DNA of 64,000 bases. It comes from Alphaproteobacteria bacterium. Lineage in GTDB: Bacteria > Pseudomonadota > Alphaproteobacteria > Rhizobiales > Hyphomicrobiaceae. The notes beneath the pieces are model-generated. The model was not told the origin of the DNA. It searched no databases and saw only the letters and a program-made list of their open reading frames with translations. The DNA is taken from positions 1-64,000 of the forward strand of contig JAHJQI010000077.1 in the NCBI GenBank assembly GCA_018819265.1, given 5' to 3'. The position numbers and the translations under genes were made by a program. Numbering within the stretch: the first letter of the stretch is position 1; every line of letters starts with the position of its first letter. Below are positions 9,468 through 20,194 of the stretch, piece after piece.

Positions 9468-9471
9468 TGCT

Positions 9472-9963
9472 TCAGCCTCCGTTAGCGGACAGACGCAGTC
9501 CGGTCTTCTTCAGGATCCGCTTCGAATAGAGAATGTCGCAAGCGCGGCAGGCCGGTCCGGCGAGCAGAGCGATCTCGCGCCGTTTCGCTTCGACCTCGTC
9601 ACGGGTTGTGCCGTGGACCATCGCGAACAGGTTGTAGGGCCAGGACGGGAGTGCTCGCGGGCGCAGATAGCAGTGCGTCACGAACGGCAGTGCGCCGACC
9701 TCGCGCCCGACCTCGGAAGCGACTTCGTCTTCGATGTCCCAGACGGTCATGCCGTTGGCGGTCAGCCCCAGGGCATAGTGGTTCGGCGCGATGGCGATGC
9801 GTCGGATGACGCCGCGTTGCATCAGACGACCAAGCCGCAAAATGACGTCGGCTTCGCCGATGCCGACGCTTCTTGCGATTTCGGCATAGGGGCGCGGGGT
9901 CATCGCGAGGCCGGCCTGTGTCGCTTCGATGATGCTTCTGTCGATAGAATCGAGACCGCTCAT
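9472..9963 (-). CDS. nirH: NirH-like siroheme decarboxylase subunit (163 aa)
   Basis: AsnC/Lrp-fold protein of the siroheme decarboxylase complex, which converts siroheme to 12,18-didecarboxysiroheme in the heme d1 pathway. An N-terminal winged-helix-like half ([12 protein letters not shown] and [12 protein letters not shown]) is followed by an AsnC-type half with [22 protein letters not shown], the hallmark of the D/H type subunits. The ATG overlaps the nirG stop (ATGA). The NirH label rather than NirD rests mainly on position, since a fused nirDL lies two genes upstream. Confidence 0.87.
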   Translation of the reverse strand: MSGLDSIDRSIIEATQAGLAMTPRPYAEIARSVGIGEADVILRLGRLMQRGVIRRIAIAPNHYALGLTANGMTVWDIEDEVASEVGREVGALPFVTHCYLRPRALPSWPYNLFAMVHGTTRDEVEAKRREIALLAGPACRACDILYSKRILKKTGLRLSANGG

Positions 9964-10439
9964 GCCGCCACCCTGAAGCCGATAAAGAACTCTTCGAGTT
10001 TGGGAAAGCGCAGCACGGCAAGGCCGGTTGCCTGCTCGATACGCAGGGCGGTGCTGTCTATTTCCTCAGGCGATTCGGTTGCCAGCACGAACCACATGTT
10101 GAGGGCGTGCTCGCGCTCGTAGTTGTGCGCGACCTGAGGAAAGCCGTCGACGATCCCGGCGATTTCCTCGAAGCGATCCGCGGGGGCTGCAACCGCGCAC
10201 AGGCAGAACGCGCCGCCCATGGCCGCCGCATCGAGGAACGGCCCGAAGCGGGTAACAACGCCGGTGTCTGTCATTCGCTGCAGCCGCGCGATCAATTGGC
10301 TTTCGGGAATGTCGATTTTGGCCGCGACGGCGGCAAATGGCGCCGCGACCAGCGGAAACCCCTCCTGCAGGACATTGACGATCCGGCGGTCGAGGTCATT
10401 GAGGGCGATGTTTGCTGCCATGGGGTGTCGGGCCATCAT
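9960..10439 (-). CDS. nirG: NirG-like siroheme decarboxylase subunit (159 aa)
   Basis: Second AsnC/Lrp-type subunit of siroheme decarboxylase. NDLDRRIVNVLQEGFPL opens the helix-turn-helix-like domain, and YEREHALNMWFVLAT lies in the ligand domain, as in the G/L type. I start it at the ATG at 10439, because this overlaps the nirDL TGA as ATGA and has AAGGAGG just upstream. The frame extends to 10595, but those 52 extra residues are arginine-rich antisense-like sequence and do not resemble the family. It forms an unbroken coupled run with nirDL and nirH. Confidence 0.87.
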   Translation of the reverse strand: MMARHPMAANIALNDLDRRIVNVLQEGFPLVAAPFAAVAAKIDIPESQLIARLQRMTDTGVVTRFGPFLDAAAMGGAFCLCAVAAPADRFEEIAGIVDGFPQVAHNYEREHALNMWFVLATESPEEIDSTALRIEQATGLAVLRFPKLEEFFIGFRVAA

Positions 10440-11443
10440 GCAGCCTCCTTGGAAGCGGCAACCAGCGCGCCCGTCTGCTTGAAGCAGCGCAGCGAAAAAA
10501 GAATCTGGCGGGGAACGCCGTCGAGGCCGGCAGCCGCGGAAGCTTCGACCAGAGTTCGCAGCGCCATGTCCCGCGATTTCGCATGGATCATGCAATAGAG
10601 GTTATAGGGCCACTCGCTTTCGTATCGCGTGCGCCGGTAGCACAGGTTGATGCCGGGACATTTGGCGAGGGCCGCACCGGCGCGGTCGATGCCCGATGGA
10701 TCGACGTCCCACACCACCATCGCATTCGACCGCCAGCCGAGCGCGCGATGGCGGACTATGACGCCGATCCGGGACAGAACCCCGGCCTCGCAAAGCTCCG
10801 CCGTGCGGGCGATGACCTCGCCTTCCGCGCGGCCCAGGCGGGAAGCAATTTCGCGGAATGGCGCGGCGATCAACGGCAGCCCGGTGACGAGTTCCTGGAC
10901 CAGTTGCCGGTCGCCTTCGCGGAGGCTGCGGCGCGAGGCCTCGGTAGTGGCCGCGTCGACGAGGTCATGCCGGCCCACCTGCTCGCCGGAAAGTGGAAAT
11001 CCGAGGTCAATGTGATAGGGGCGCTCCAGGCGCAGATCGAGAACCCGGTCGCCGGTTTGGCCTTCCACTTTGGCGATCGCTGCATCGACATAGGGACGGT
11101 CGGGCCCGGTGACTACGAACCAAAGGTTCCAATCGTTTTCCCTGAGGTAGACGTGGTTGATGCCCGGCTCGGCGCACAAAATCGCAGCTTTGCCGTCGAC
11201 GTCGAGATCGGGAACCGATATTGCTGCGAGAGTGCTTGCCCCAAGTGTATTCGGGCGCACGACGCCGCCGACACGGGCCACGACACCGGATGCCTGAAGT
11301 CTCGACAGGCGAGCGATCACGTCCGCTTCGGGAAGGCCGATCGTGTTGCCGATCTCCAGGAACGGACGTTCGACAAGGGGCAGTGCCCGCTGCCAGCCGT
11401 CCAGCAATTCATTATAGAAGCGATCGCTTGAAGAGACAGCCAT
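10436..11443 (-). CDS. nirDL: NirDL fusion, siroheme decarboxylase subunit (335 aa)
   Basis: Two AsnC/Lrp-like units in one chain: residues about 1-160 (L-like, with YLRENDWNLWFVVTG) and about 170-330 (D-like, with CYRRTRYESEWPYNLYCMIHA). Together with NirG and NirH it forms the complex that decarboxylates siroheme at C12 and C18. The D and L parts are separate genes in Pseudomonas aeruginosa but fused in Paracoccus-type clusters, which this operon resembles. The ATG lies 3 bp downstream of the nirF stop. No frameshift or loss of either half is seen. Confidence 0.9.
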   Translation of the reverse strand: MAVSSSDRFYNELLDGWQRALPLVERPFLEIGNTIGLPEADVIARLSRLQASGVVARVGGVVRPNTLGASTLAAISVPDLDVDGKAAILCAEPGINHVYLRENDWNLWFVVTGPDRPYVDAAIAKVEGQTGDRVLDLRLERPYHIDLGFPLSGEQVGRHDLVDAATTEASRRSLREGDRQLVQELVTGLPLIAAPFREIASRLGRAEGEVIARTAELCEAGVLSRIGVIVRHRALGWRSNAMVVWDVDPSGIDRAGAALAKCPGINLCYRRTRYESEWPYNLYCMIHAKSRDMALRTLVEASAAAGLDGVPRQILFSLRCFKQTGALVAASKEAA

Positions 11444-11446
11444 GGC

Positions 11447-12643
11447 TCACAGTCCTGTGCGGTGTGCACGCGAGGTGAAGAAAATTCCGCTCGGGCTCGT
11501 GGCGGCAATCTCAGCTTTCTTTTCAAAGGTCCGCGCGTCGTAGACTTGAACCGCATTGGCATCGCGCACCGAGACCCAGACCTCATGCCCCCTGGCGGTG
11601 AATTCCATGTGCAGGACGGCCGGACCCGGCCTCCATTCCTTGACGACTTCGGCCGAACGCGAGTCGATGACCTGGATCGTGTCATTGCGGGGATGGGCGA
11701 AGTTGACCCAGACATGGCGTCCATCGGGACGGGCAACCGCGAAGACTGGCTGGCCGTGCACGCTCGTCCTGGCGACCTCCGCGAAACTGCGGGCGTCGAC
11801 GAACAGCACTTCGTGGCGTCCCACCGCCGGCAACACGAAACGGTCGCCGGCCAGCGCCCAGCCTTCGAGATGAGGCATCTTGTAGACGGGGAGCTTTGCC
11901 TCTCCGCGCCCGTAGTTGTCGAGAATGCGCCGGGGCTTCACGGGATCGTCCCAGAGGTCGACAAGGCTGAGGCCGTCCTCGCCGTAGAGGCCGGCGACGT
12001 AATAGCGGCCGTCGGCGGTGATGAGCGCGTCGTAGGGATTGGCGCCGATGCCTTCGAGTTTCGTGATGATGCAGGGTGCCGCACCGTTCGAGAAATCGGC
12101 GATCCAGGTTTCGCCTGCGTCCCAAAGCGTGAAGACGAACCTGCGGCCGGGAGCATCGACAAGGCCGATGGTCTTCGATAGACCGCCCGGCCACGCCGCC
12201 GGTATGTCGGCGACCAGAGCAAGCGTCGCGGCATCGAAAACGCGGACGCCGCCGGGCTCGTAGTTCGAAACCGCGACGAGGGTGCCGTCGTCCGAGATCG
12301 CTCCGCCGATGGAGTTGCCGGCCTGGACGACGCGCCCTGCGATCGTGCCGGTGAGGAGATCGACCTTGGTCAAACCGCCGTCGCGGCCGAAGACGAAGGC
12401 GTAGCGCTCATCGCGGGAAAACACGGCCGAGGCGTGAGACAGGTCGCCAAGGCCTTCGACGCGCGAGAGAGTTTTGCGCCCGGTGGTATCGACGATGAGG
12501 AGGGAACCGGTCGCGCGCTCGATGACGATCCCCAGATCGCCGGTACCGCGCAATGCCAATTGCGACGCCCGCAGGACGCCCGTTGCACTGGCTGCAATAA
12601 GGGCCATGGAGAGGACCAGCAGCGCTTTCAGCAGAACCCTCAC
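11447..12643 (-). CDS. nirF: NirF, heme d1 biosynthesis propeller protein (398 aa)
   Basis: Periplasmic heme d1-binding protein needed for maturation of cytochrome cd1, with a propeller like the d1 domain of NirS but no c-heme motif. The N-terminal hydrophobic segment (VLLKALLVLSMALIAAS) is a signal peptide or anchor. Propeller strands include ERYAFVFGRDGG, DGTLVAVSNYEPGG, YYVAGLYGEDG and HEVWVSVRDANA. I place the start at the GTG at 12643, which overlaps the nirC stop (GTGA) and follows GGAGG. An in-frame codon at 12712 would add 23 non-conserved residues antisense to nothing known. It is coupled to nirC and followed by nirDL. Confidence 0.92.
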   Translation of the reverse strand: MRVLLKALLVLSMALIAASATGVLRASQLALRGTGDLGIVIERATGSLLIVDTTGRKTLSRVEGLGDLSHASAVFSRDERYAFVFGRDGGLTKVDLLTGTIAGRVVQAGNSIGGAISDDGTLVAVSNYEPGGVRVFDAATLALVADIPAAWPGGLSKTIGLVDAPGRRFVFTLWDAGETWIADFSNGAAPCIITKLEGIGANPYDALITADGRYYVAGLYGEDGLSLVDLWDDPVKPRRILDNYGRGEAKLPVYKMPHLEGWALAGDRFVLPAVGRHEVLFVDARSFAEVARTSVHGQPVFAVARPDGRHVWVNFAHPRNDTIQVIDSRSAEVVKEWRPGPAVLHMEFTARGHEVWVSVRDANAVQVYDARTFEKKAEIAATSPSGIFFTSRAHRTGL

Positions 12644-12975
12644 CGGCCGCCCTCCTGCAAGAGATAGTGGGCGATCCATTCCGCGTCGCCCTCGCTGAGC
12701 AGCGACCGCCACGGAGGCATCGGCGTACCTGGAACCCCGTCGAGGATGATCTCCTTGATCGCTTTGGGCGACGATCCTTTGAGTGTCGCGGCGCGGATGT
12801 CGGGGCCGAGTCCGCCTTTCAACGTCATGCCGTGGCAGGAGCCGCAGTCCTGAAGAACGAGGCGCTCAAGGGCTGCCGCCCGAGCCGGGTCAACCGTCCC
12901 GGACCAGCGCTCGCCGGCCCATGAAGTTGCCGACCAGCAGAGAACACAGCCAGCTGCGACCCACAATCTAGACAT
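12640..12975 (-). CDS. nirC: NirC, periplasmic monoheme cytochrome c (111 aa)
   Basis: Small class I cytochrome c, an electron donor or acceptor in heme d1 maturation or for NirS. It has a signal peptide of about 20 residues ending in SWA, then CGSCH at 44-48, and a distal Met in GTPMPPW. The length is normal for NirC. The ATG at 12975 overlaps the last 8 bp of nirE. The longer open frame to 13503 is the out-of-frame shadow of nirE. The stop overlaps the nirF GTG. Confidence 0.9.
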   Translation of the reverse strand: MSRLWVAAGCVLCWSATSWAGERWSGTVDPARAAALERLVLQDCGSCHGMTLKGGLGPDIRAATLKGSSPKAIKEIILDGVPGTPMPPWRSLLSEGDAEWIAHYLLQEGGR

Positions 12976-13771
12976 GAGCGGCAACCTCCTTTTCCGCTTT
13001 GTGCAGGGCGATGGCTTCGCGAACGACAGGGCAGATGTCGCGGCTTGGATAGAGCGATACGACTTCGCCGATGATGAAGAGGACCGGGCCGTCGAAGTTG
13101 GCGCGGGCCGTCGCTGCGGCGACGTCTTCCAGGTCGCAGACAAGACGCCGTTCGCGCAAGGTGGTGCCGTTGTTGACAGCGAGCACCGGTGTCGTTGCCG
13201 ACCGGCCTTCCTCGATGAGGCGCCCGGCGATTTCCGCGATGTTGGCGGCACCCATGTAGACGACGAGCGTCGTGTTCCTGTCGGCAAGGCCGGCCCAATC
13301 GAATTCGAGCGGCTGGTCCTGCCGGCAATGCCCGGTGATGTAGCGGACGCCGGTCGCCAGTCCGCGATGCGTGAGCGGCACGCCGATGCTTGCCGCGCAA
13401 CCTTGCGCAGCCGTAATGCCCGGCACGATTTCGCAGGGAATGCCCGCCTCGCGCAGTGCCACCGCCTCTTCGGAACCGCGCCCGAAGATGAACGGATCGC
13501 CACCCTTCAGCCGCACGGTGTTGCGGCCGGCCCGCGCCTGCGCAATCAGAATCGAGTTGATCCTTTCCTGCGGGACGGGGTGGCGTCTGGGCTCCTTGCC
13601 GACCGGGATCAGATTGGCCCGCCGACCGGCCAGCGCCAGGACTTCTTGCGAGACGAGCCGGTCGAACACGACGACATCGGCGCCCGAAATCAACCGCACC
13701 GCCTTTACCGTCAGGAGATCGGGATCACCGGGTCCGGCGCCGACGAGGAAAACACGTCCGGGCATTTTCAT
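12968..13771 (-). CDS. nirE: NirE, uroporphyrinogen-III C-methyltransferase (267 aa)
   Basis: SAM-dependent methyltransferase that makes precorrin-2 from uroporphyrinogen III, the entry step to heme d1. SUMT motifs are present: VGAGPGDPDLLTVKA near the N-terminus, VRLKGGDPFIFGRGSEE in the first third, and ITAAQGCAASIGVPLTHRG. It lacks the CysG siroheme synthase domain, so it is the short single-domain SUMT. Position directly after nirS, as in Paracoccus, supports NirE over CobA. The gap to nirS is 93 bp and contains a strong hairpin. Confidence 0.93.
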   Translation of the reverse strand: MKMPGRVFLVGAGPGDPDLLTVKAVRLISGADVVVFDRLVSQEVLALAGRRANLIPVGKEPRRHPVPQERINSILIAQARAGRNTVRLKGGDPFIFGRGSEEAVALREAGIPCEIVPGITAAQGCAASIGVPLTHRGLATGVRYITGHCRQDQPLEFDWAGLADRNTTLVVYMGAANIAEIAGRLIEEGRSATTPVLAVNNGTTLRERRLVCDLEDVAAATARANFDGPVLFIIGEVVSLYPSRDICPVVREAIALHKAEKEVAAHV

Positions 13772-13827
13772 GTCCTCTACCCCTCAGTTCCCTGGCTTGC
13801 GGGAAGCGTAATCATCGCGGCGAAGCA

Positions 13828-13848
13828 GGAAGCGGCGGGGCCGCTTCC
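13828..13848 (-). terminator. Stem-loop between nirS and nirE
   Basis: A perfect 9-bp inverted repeat, GGAAGCGGC and GCCGCTTCC, with a GGG/CCC loop lies in the 93-bp gap just behind the nirS stop. No T-run follows on the minus strand, so it is more likely a partial terminator or a 3' stabiliser of nirS mRNA than a full stop. It would allow far more NirS than heme-synthesis enzymes from one promoter. The role is inferred. Confidence 0.5.
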
Positions 13849-13864
13849 CGCGGTCAACGCAGCA

Positions 13865-15628
<1,764 letters not shown>

Positions 15629-15684
15629 TCAACCTCCGTGCTGATGGTGCAGGAGGAGGCTGAACCAAAGTCAGCGGATTCACT

Positions 15685-15698
15685 TTGACTTTTGTGAA
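15685..15698. promoter_or_regulatory. NNR/DNR-like box shared by nirS and nirI
   Basis: TTGACTTTTGTGAA, one mismatch from TTGAC-N4-GTCAA, sits in the 130-bp divergent region. Its centre is 69 bp from the nirS ATG and 61 bp from the nirI ATG, so one dimer could activate both directions from about -41.5. A further symmetric element, CTGAT-N7-ATCAG, lies at 15725-15741 within the nirI leader. The regulator is probably of the Crp/Fnr type encoded at 26654-27361. Binding is inferred. Confidence 0.6.
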
Positions 15699-15752
15699 GG
15701 CTCATCCGTTTGACCGTGACAGACTGATCCGGGTCATCAGAAAGGTTCGGCG

Positions 15753-17948
15753 ATGGCCCTTGAAGACGGAAAGCGATCAGGCTCGAGCGATTGGCCGGCT
15801 ATTGACTTGCGCCGCGTTCGGTTCGAGTTTTCGCGGCAGGTCAAGGTCCTTCTTGTCGCCGGAACTATCGCGGTCGGGATTTCTGGCGGGCCGGCCCTGT
15901 CGCAATCGGGACACGTTGCAAACGATGCCATCGCGCCGGCGACACCCGATGCTGCCCTGGCGCGCAGACTGCTGCCGCTGGCCGGCCCGATCGAGCGGCT
16001 CGATCGGCTCGAGGACAATCCGCAAGGCTGGGCTGCCATCGGAAATTCTGCAACCGTCGGCCTGATCGCCTCGACCTGGGAAATCGCCGGGTCGGTTGGC
16101 TACTCGGGCCGGCCGATCGACATTCTTGTCGGCATCACGCAGGACGCAAAGATCTCCGGTGCCGAACTGATGCGGCACAATGAGCCGGTCCTGACGCTCG
16201 GCATTTCCAGCGAGGACATCGCAAGATACGTCGGCGGGTTCGCGGGCTACGATCTTACAGCGCCGAAAATCGAGGCCTTCAAGGACTCGCGTGCGCTGCC
16301 ACCCATCATCGCAGGGGCAACCGTTTCGACAGGCGTGATCCGCGACGCGATCCTGCGCACCGCGCGGACGGTTGCGGTCGGGCGCGGGCTGATCAAGACG
16401 GCGAGCCGGCAAATCGACCGCGTATCGTTTTCCGAAGCAAGCTGGGAGACGCTTGCCGGCGACGGTTCGATTACCCAAACCGCAATGACATTCAATGAAG
16501 CCGGCCAGCGGTTCGGCGCGATCGCTCATCCCCTGCCGCCAACCGAGGGAACGTTCATAGCGATGGCGGCCGCAATCCTCGACCCGCCGACGATCGGGCG
16601 AAATCTCCTCGGACAGCAGGCCTATACGCGGGCCGTCGGTGCACTCGCCCCCGGCGACACGGCGCTGATGATCGCCAGCTCAGGGGCGCAGTCGCATCGC
16701 GGCACAAGCTATCGGAAATCCGGAGTCTTCGACCGCATCGAGATCATCCAGAACGACAAGACGATCCGGCTCAAGAAAGAGGACTATTTGCGCATCGACC
16801 GGCTGGCACTTGCCGGCGCGCCCGAATTCAAGGAGATCAGCGTCTTCAGACTCGGCGCGCAATCCGGTTTGCGCGCGTCGGAGCCGTTTCGCATCGAAGT
16901 GACGGCGGAGCGCGAACGCGAGGACGGTTCACCGGCCACGCTTCGCATACAGCTCGGTTATCGACTCCCGGAACGCCATCTCAACAAGGCGGATGCCGCC
17001 GAAGCCGCCGCAGAAGATCCGCTGTGGGTGGCCGCGTGGCAGCGCAAGCCGCTGACGATTGCGTTCACCGCGATGATGATCGCCGGCGTCGCCGGCTCCT
17101 TCTTCGTGCAGGAGTTTTTCGTACGGCGGCCCAAGCTGTGGCTTTGGGGCCGACTTGGATTTCTCGCCCTGACGGTCGTATTCCTCGGGGGAATCGCCAA
17201 GGGCCAGCTTTCGGTGGTGCAGGTCGTCGCGTTCCTGCATTCGCTCCTCAACGGGTTCCGCTGGGAGACCTTCCTCATCGAGCCGGTGATTTTCATTCTT
17301 TGGGGTTTCGTTGCTCTCGGGCTGCTGTTCTGGGGGCGCGGCGCCTATTGCGGCTGGCTGTGTCCGTTCGGCGCGCTGCAGGAACTTTTGAACGAAGGCG
17401 CAAAACGTCTTGGCGTGCGCCAAATCGAAGTTCCGTTCGCGATCCAGGAGCGGCTATGGGCGATCAAGTACACGCTGTTCGTCGTGATCCTCGGCCTGTC
17501 GTTCTACTCGATGGAGAGGGCGCTCATCCTGGCGGAGGCGGAACCTTTCAAGACCGCCATCTCGTTCCGCTTCATGCGCGAGTGGCCGTTCGTGCTGTTC
17601 GCTGTCGGACTACTCGCGGCCGGGCTTTTCATCGAGCGCTTCTACTGCCGCTATCTTTGTCCGCTGGGGGCGGCGCTGGCGATCCCGGCGAAACTGAAGC
17701 TGTTCGACTGGCTGCACCGGCGGCCGCAATGCGGCAGCGAGTGCCGGTTCTGCGAAACGCAATGCACTGTCGGGGCCATCGATACGCTCGGCCGTATCAA
17801 CCCGAACGAATGCATCCTGTGCCTGCGATGCCAGGTGATCATGAACGACGAAGCGCAATGCGTGGTGTTGAAGCGGCGCGCGGCGCGCCATGCCGGCGCT
17901 TCGGTTGCGGCTGCCAAAAGGCCGGTCGCCGTGCCGCCACCTGCGTAA
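15753..17948 (+). CDS. nirI: NirI, NosR-like membrane flavo-iron-sulfur protein (731 aa)
   Basis: NosR/NirI-family protein required for nirS expression or for electron supply. An N-terminal hydrophobic segment (about 32-50) is followed by a large periplasmic FMN-binding domain. That domain holds the covalent flavin motif AGATVSTGVI, the Thr being the expected attachment residue. Several TM helices follow, with the paired motifs CGWLCPFGAL and CRYLCPLGAA, and a C-terminal ferredoxin-like part (CRFCETQC and CILCLRC). Divergence from nirS and the downstream apbE-like nirX follow the Paracoccus nirX-nirI-nirS arrangement, so I prefer NirI to NosR. No nosZ lies nearby. The ATG at 15753 is preceded by AAGG. 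Confidence 0.88.
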   Translation: MALEDGKRSGSSDWPAIDLRRVRFEFSRQVKVLLVAGTIAVGISGGPALSQSGHVANDAIAPATPDAALARRLLPLAGPIERLDRLEDNPQGWAAIGNSATVGLIASTWEIAGSVGYSGRPIDILVGITQDAKISGAELMRHNEPVLTLGISSEDIARYVGGFAGYDLTAPKIEAFKDSRALPPIIAGATVSTGVIRDAILRTARTVAVGRGLIKTASRQIDRVSFSEASWETLAGDGSITQTAMTFNEAGQRFGAIAHPLPPTEGTFIAMAAAILDPPTIGRNLLGQQAYTRAVGALAPGDTALMIASSGAQSHRGTSYRKSGVFDRIEIIQNDKTIRLKKEDYLRIDRLALAGAPEFKEISVFRLGAQSGLRASEPFRIEVTAEREREDGSPATLRIQLGYRLPERHLNKADAAEAAAEDPLWVAAWQRKPLTIAFTAMMIAGVAGSFFVQEFFVRRPKLWLWGRLGFLALTVVFLGGIAKGQLSVVQVVAFLHSLLNGFRWETFLIEPVIFILWGFVALGLLFWGRGAYCGWLCPFGALQELLNEGAKRLGVRQIEVPFAIQERLWAIKYTLFVVILGLSFYSMERALILAEAEPFKTAISFRFMREWPFVLFAVGLLAAGLFIERFYCRYLCPLGAALAIPAKLKLFDWLHRRPQCGSECRFCETQCTVGAIDTLGRINPNECILCLRCQVIMNDEAQCVVLKRRAARHAGASVAAAKRPVAVPPPA

Positions 17949-17967
17949 ACCCCTGGAGGACCCGCCG

Positions 17968-18921
17968 ATGACAATGACCCGCCGGAAATTTCTCGTAACG
18001 GCTGTCGCGGCCGGCAGCGTGGGCGGCCTTGGCGCGCTTATCGCCTCGGGCGATGCAAGACCCGGGCTCGTCTGGCGCGGTTCGGCGATGGGCGGGGAAG
18101 CGCGCGTGTCGCTCTATGGCGCGGACACGGACGCCGCACGTAGCGCGCTCGGTGCCGTGGCAAACGAGATCGAGCGGTTGGAGGACATCTTCTCGCTGCA
18201 TCGCGAGACGTCCGAATTGAGAAGGCTCAACCGGGATGGCCGAATCGAATCCGCATCGCGCGACCTTGCCGACCTGATCGGCTCGGCGCTGAGATGGCGG
18301 GAGGCAACAGGCGGCGCATTCGACCCGACGGTGCAGCCGTTGTGGCAGGCTGCCGCCGATGGCATCGCGCCGACACCGGAGCTTGTTGCGAAAACGGGCG
18401 CTGCCGTCGCCATCGGCGGTGCGGCGATCTCGATCCCACCGGGGGCGGGTCTGACCCTCAACGGTATCGCGCAGGGCCGGATTGCCGATCGCGTCACGGA
18501 ACTGCTGCTCGCACACGGATTTAACGATGTCGTGGTCGACGCCGGGGAACTGCGGCTGCCCGGCAAGGAACGGAGGGCGGTCGGCATACCGGCGGCCAAG
18601 GCTGCCGTTTCGGTTGCCGAAGTCGCGATCGCCACAAGCGAACCGAAGACGCTGGTGTTCGACCATAACTCCTGGCGCCACCACCTTATCGATCCGCGGA
18701 CCGGAGCCAGCCCGCGCCACTGGGAAAGCATCTCGGTGTTCGCGCCGACAGCGGAAGCGGCCGATGCGCTTTCGACGGCATTCGCGGTGTTGCCGCAGGA
18801 GGCGGTCGCGGATCTTACTTCGACGATCGGCGACATTGCAGTGATCGGGGCGGACGGCAAGGGACGCGTGCGGCGTTTCGGCGACCTGTCGCTCACCGGT
18901 GCGAGGACCGCAACGTCATGA
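17968..18921 (+). CDS. nirX: NirX, ApbE-family FAD:protein FMN transferase (317 aa)
   Basis: Mg-dependent flavin transferase that attaches FMN to a Thr of partner proteins; NirI just upstream is the obvious target. The N-terminal MTRRKFLVTA is a Tat-type signal, so it acts in the periplasm. ApbE features include GSAMGGEARVSLYG, EDIFSLHRETSELRRLN, the ATGGAFDPTVQPLW core, LNGIAQGRIADRV and HLIDPRTGASPRHW. I start it at the ATG at 17968, after GGAGG; the frame is open 26 codons further but those residues are not signal-like. Its stop overlaps the nnrS start (ATGA). A NosX function is possible if a nos cluster exists elsewhere. Confidence 0.9.
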   Translation: MTMTRRKFLVTAVAAGSVGGLGALIASGDARPGLVWRGSAMGGEARVSLYGADTDAARSALGAVANEIERLEDIFSLHRETSELRRLNRDGRIESASRDLADLIGSALRWREATGGAFDPTVQPLWQAAADGIAPTPELVAKTGAAVAIGGAAISIPPGAGLTLNGIAQGRIADRVTELLLAHGFNDVVVDAGELRLPGKERRAVGIPAAKAAVSVAEVAIATSEPKTLVFDHNSWRHHLIDPRTGASPRHWESISVFAPTAEAADALSTAFAVLPQEAVADLTSTIGDIAVIGADGKGRVRRFGDLSLTGARTATS

Positions 18922-20132
18922 CACGCGTGATCGAATCTTCGCGCACACCGATCCTCTTCAGCGAAGGCTTCCGCTTCTTCTTCTTCGCCGGACCGGTGTT
19001 CGCCGTCGTGGCGATGCTGATCTGGCTCGGCTGGCTCGGTATCCACGCGGCCGGCGCGGTGGCAACCTACATCCCCTTCTCACAACCGCCGCAGCAGTGG
19101 CACGCCCATGAGATGATCTTTGGATACGGCGGCGCGGTCCTCGCCGGATTCCTGCTGACGGCGGTGCCGAACTGGACGGGGGCCAAGGCCAGCCCGGCAA
19201 CTTTCGTTTCCAGTCTTGCTGCGCTTTGGCTGACTGGCCGTTTCGCGGTGCTGTTTTCCACCGAACTGCCCGCGGCTCTCGTCATGATTGTGGACGTCGC
19301 ATTCATTCCGGTGCTCGGCGCAAACATCCTCGTCAATCTCCTGAAGCGGCCGAAACCCCAGAACATGCTGTTCCTGGTCCTGCTGGCCATGATGACGGCA
19401 GGTAACGCGGCGGTGCACCTCGAATGGATCGGGGCCGCTTCGCAGACGTCCACCGGGGGGCTTCGAATGGGTCTCCTGACGCTCGCGGCAATGATCGCCG
19501 TCCTGGGCGGGCGCGTCACGCCGGGCTTCACACGGAACGCGATGGTGCGCGCGGGAATCGAAACGGGCCTGCCGAGTTCGCGCGGCTGGCTCGACGGAAT
19601 CGGAATTTCCAGCGCGATCCTGCTGGCGCCGCTTGCAGCGATCGATCCGGGCGACACGATACTGGCGGTCGTTGCCGCGATTGCGGGGGTCAGCAATGCC
19701 TCAAGACTTGCCGGTTGGCGCACAATCGCCGTGATCGATCAGCCGATCCTGTGGAGTTTGCACCTCGGGTTCGCAATGCTTGCAGCCGGCTACGGACTGC
19801 TTGCGCTGCACTGGTTCGGCCTGGGCTTCAGCGAAGCAGCCGCCCTGCACGTCATCGCCATCGGCGCGATCGGCGGCATGACGATTGCCGTCATGAGCCG
19901 GGCGACGCTGGGCCACACCGGCCGGCCGCTGACCGCTGCAAAGCCGATTGCCGGTGCCTATGCGCTGGTGGCGCTGGCCGCGCTGGTGCGGTCGGCGGGC
20001 GTCGTTCTTGCCCCGCAGCACTACTTCACGATGATGTTCCTGGCTGGCGGCCTCTGGATTGCGGCGTTCCTGATTTTCATCGCCGTCTACGCTCCGATCG
20101 TGATGTCACCGCGGCTTGAAAAGCCCGAATGA
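18918..20132 (+). CDS. nnrS: NnrS-family heme-copper membrane protein (404 aa)
   Basis: Polytopic inner-membrane protein of about 12 TM segments. The family is linked to protection from nitrosative stress during denitrification. Hallmarks are SEGFRFFFFAGPVFA near the N-terminus, WHAHEMIFGYGGAVLAGFLLTAVPNWTG with conserved His ligands, GGRVTPGFTRNA, and HVIAIGAIGGMTIAVMSRATLGHTGR. Length matches NnrS. It is coupled to nirX by an ATGA overlap and followed 142 bp later by norC, which has its own candidate promoter. Confidence 0.93.
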   Translation: MTRVIESSRTPILFSEGFRFFFFAGPVFAVVAMLIWLGWLGIHAAGAVATYIPFSQPPQQWHAHEMIFGYGGAVLAGFLLTAVPNWTGAKASPATFVSSLAALWLTGRFAVLFSTELPAALVMIVDVAFIPVLGANILVNLLKRPKPQNMLFLVLLAMMTAGNAAVHLEWIGAASQTSTGGLRMGLLTLAAMIAVLGGRVTPGFTRNAMVRAGIETGLPSSRGWLDGIGISSAILLAPLAAIDPGDTILAVVAAIAGVSNASRLAGWRTIAVIDQPILWSLHLGFAMLAAGYGLLALHWFGLGFSEAAALHVIAIGAIGGMTIAVMSRATLGHTGRPLTAAKPIAGAYALVALAALVRSAGVVLAPQHYFTMMFLAGGLWIAAFLIFIAVYAPIVMSPRLEKPE

Positions 20133-20194
20133 GGATCGTCGCCAACGGGCAACCTCGCTCAGTCGATCGTCGTGGCACGAAAACTTGAACTCTC

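Noticed and set aside
10440..10595. Longer NirG starting at 10595
   Set aside because: The extra 52 residues are Arg/Pro-rich and non-conserved, and would overlap nirDL by 160 bp. The ATG at 10439 has AAGGAGG and an ATGA overlap.
15753..17948. NosR rather than NirI
   Set aside because: The proteins are close paralogues. Divergence from nirS, the nirX partner and the lack of nosZ favour NirI, but a NosR role is not excluded by the protein alone.
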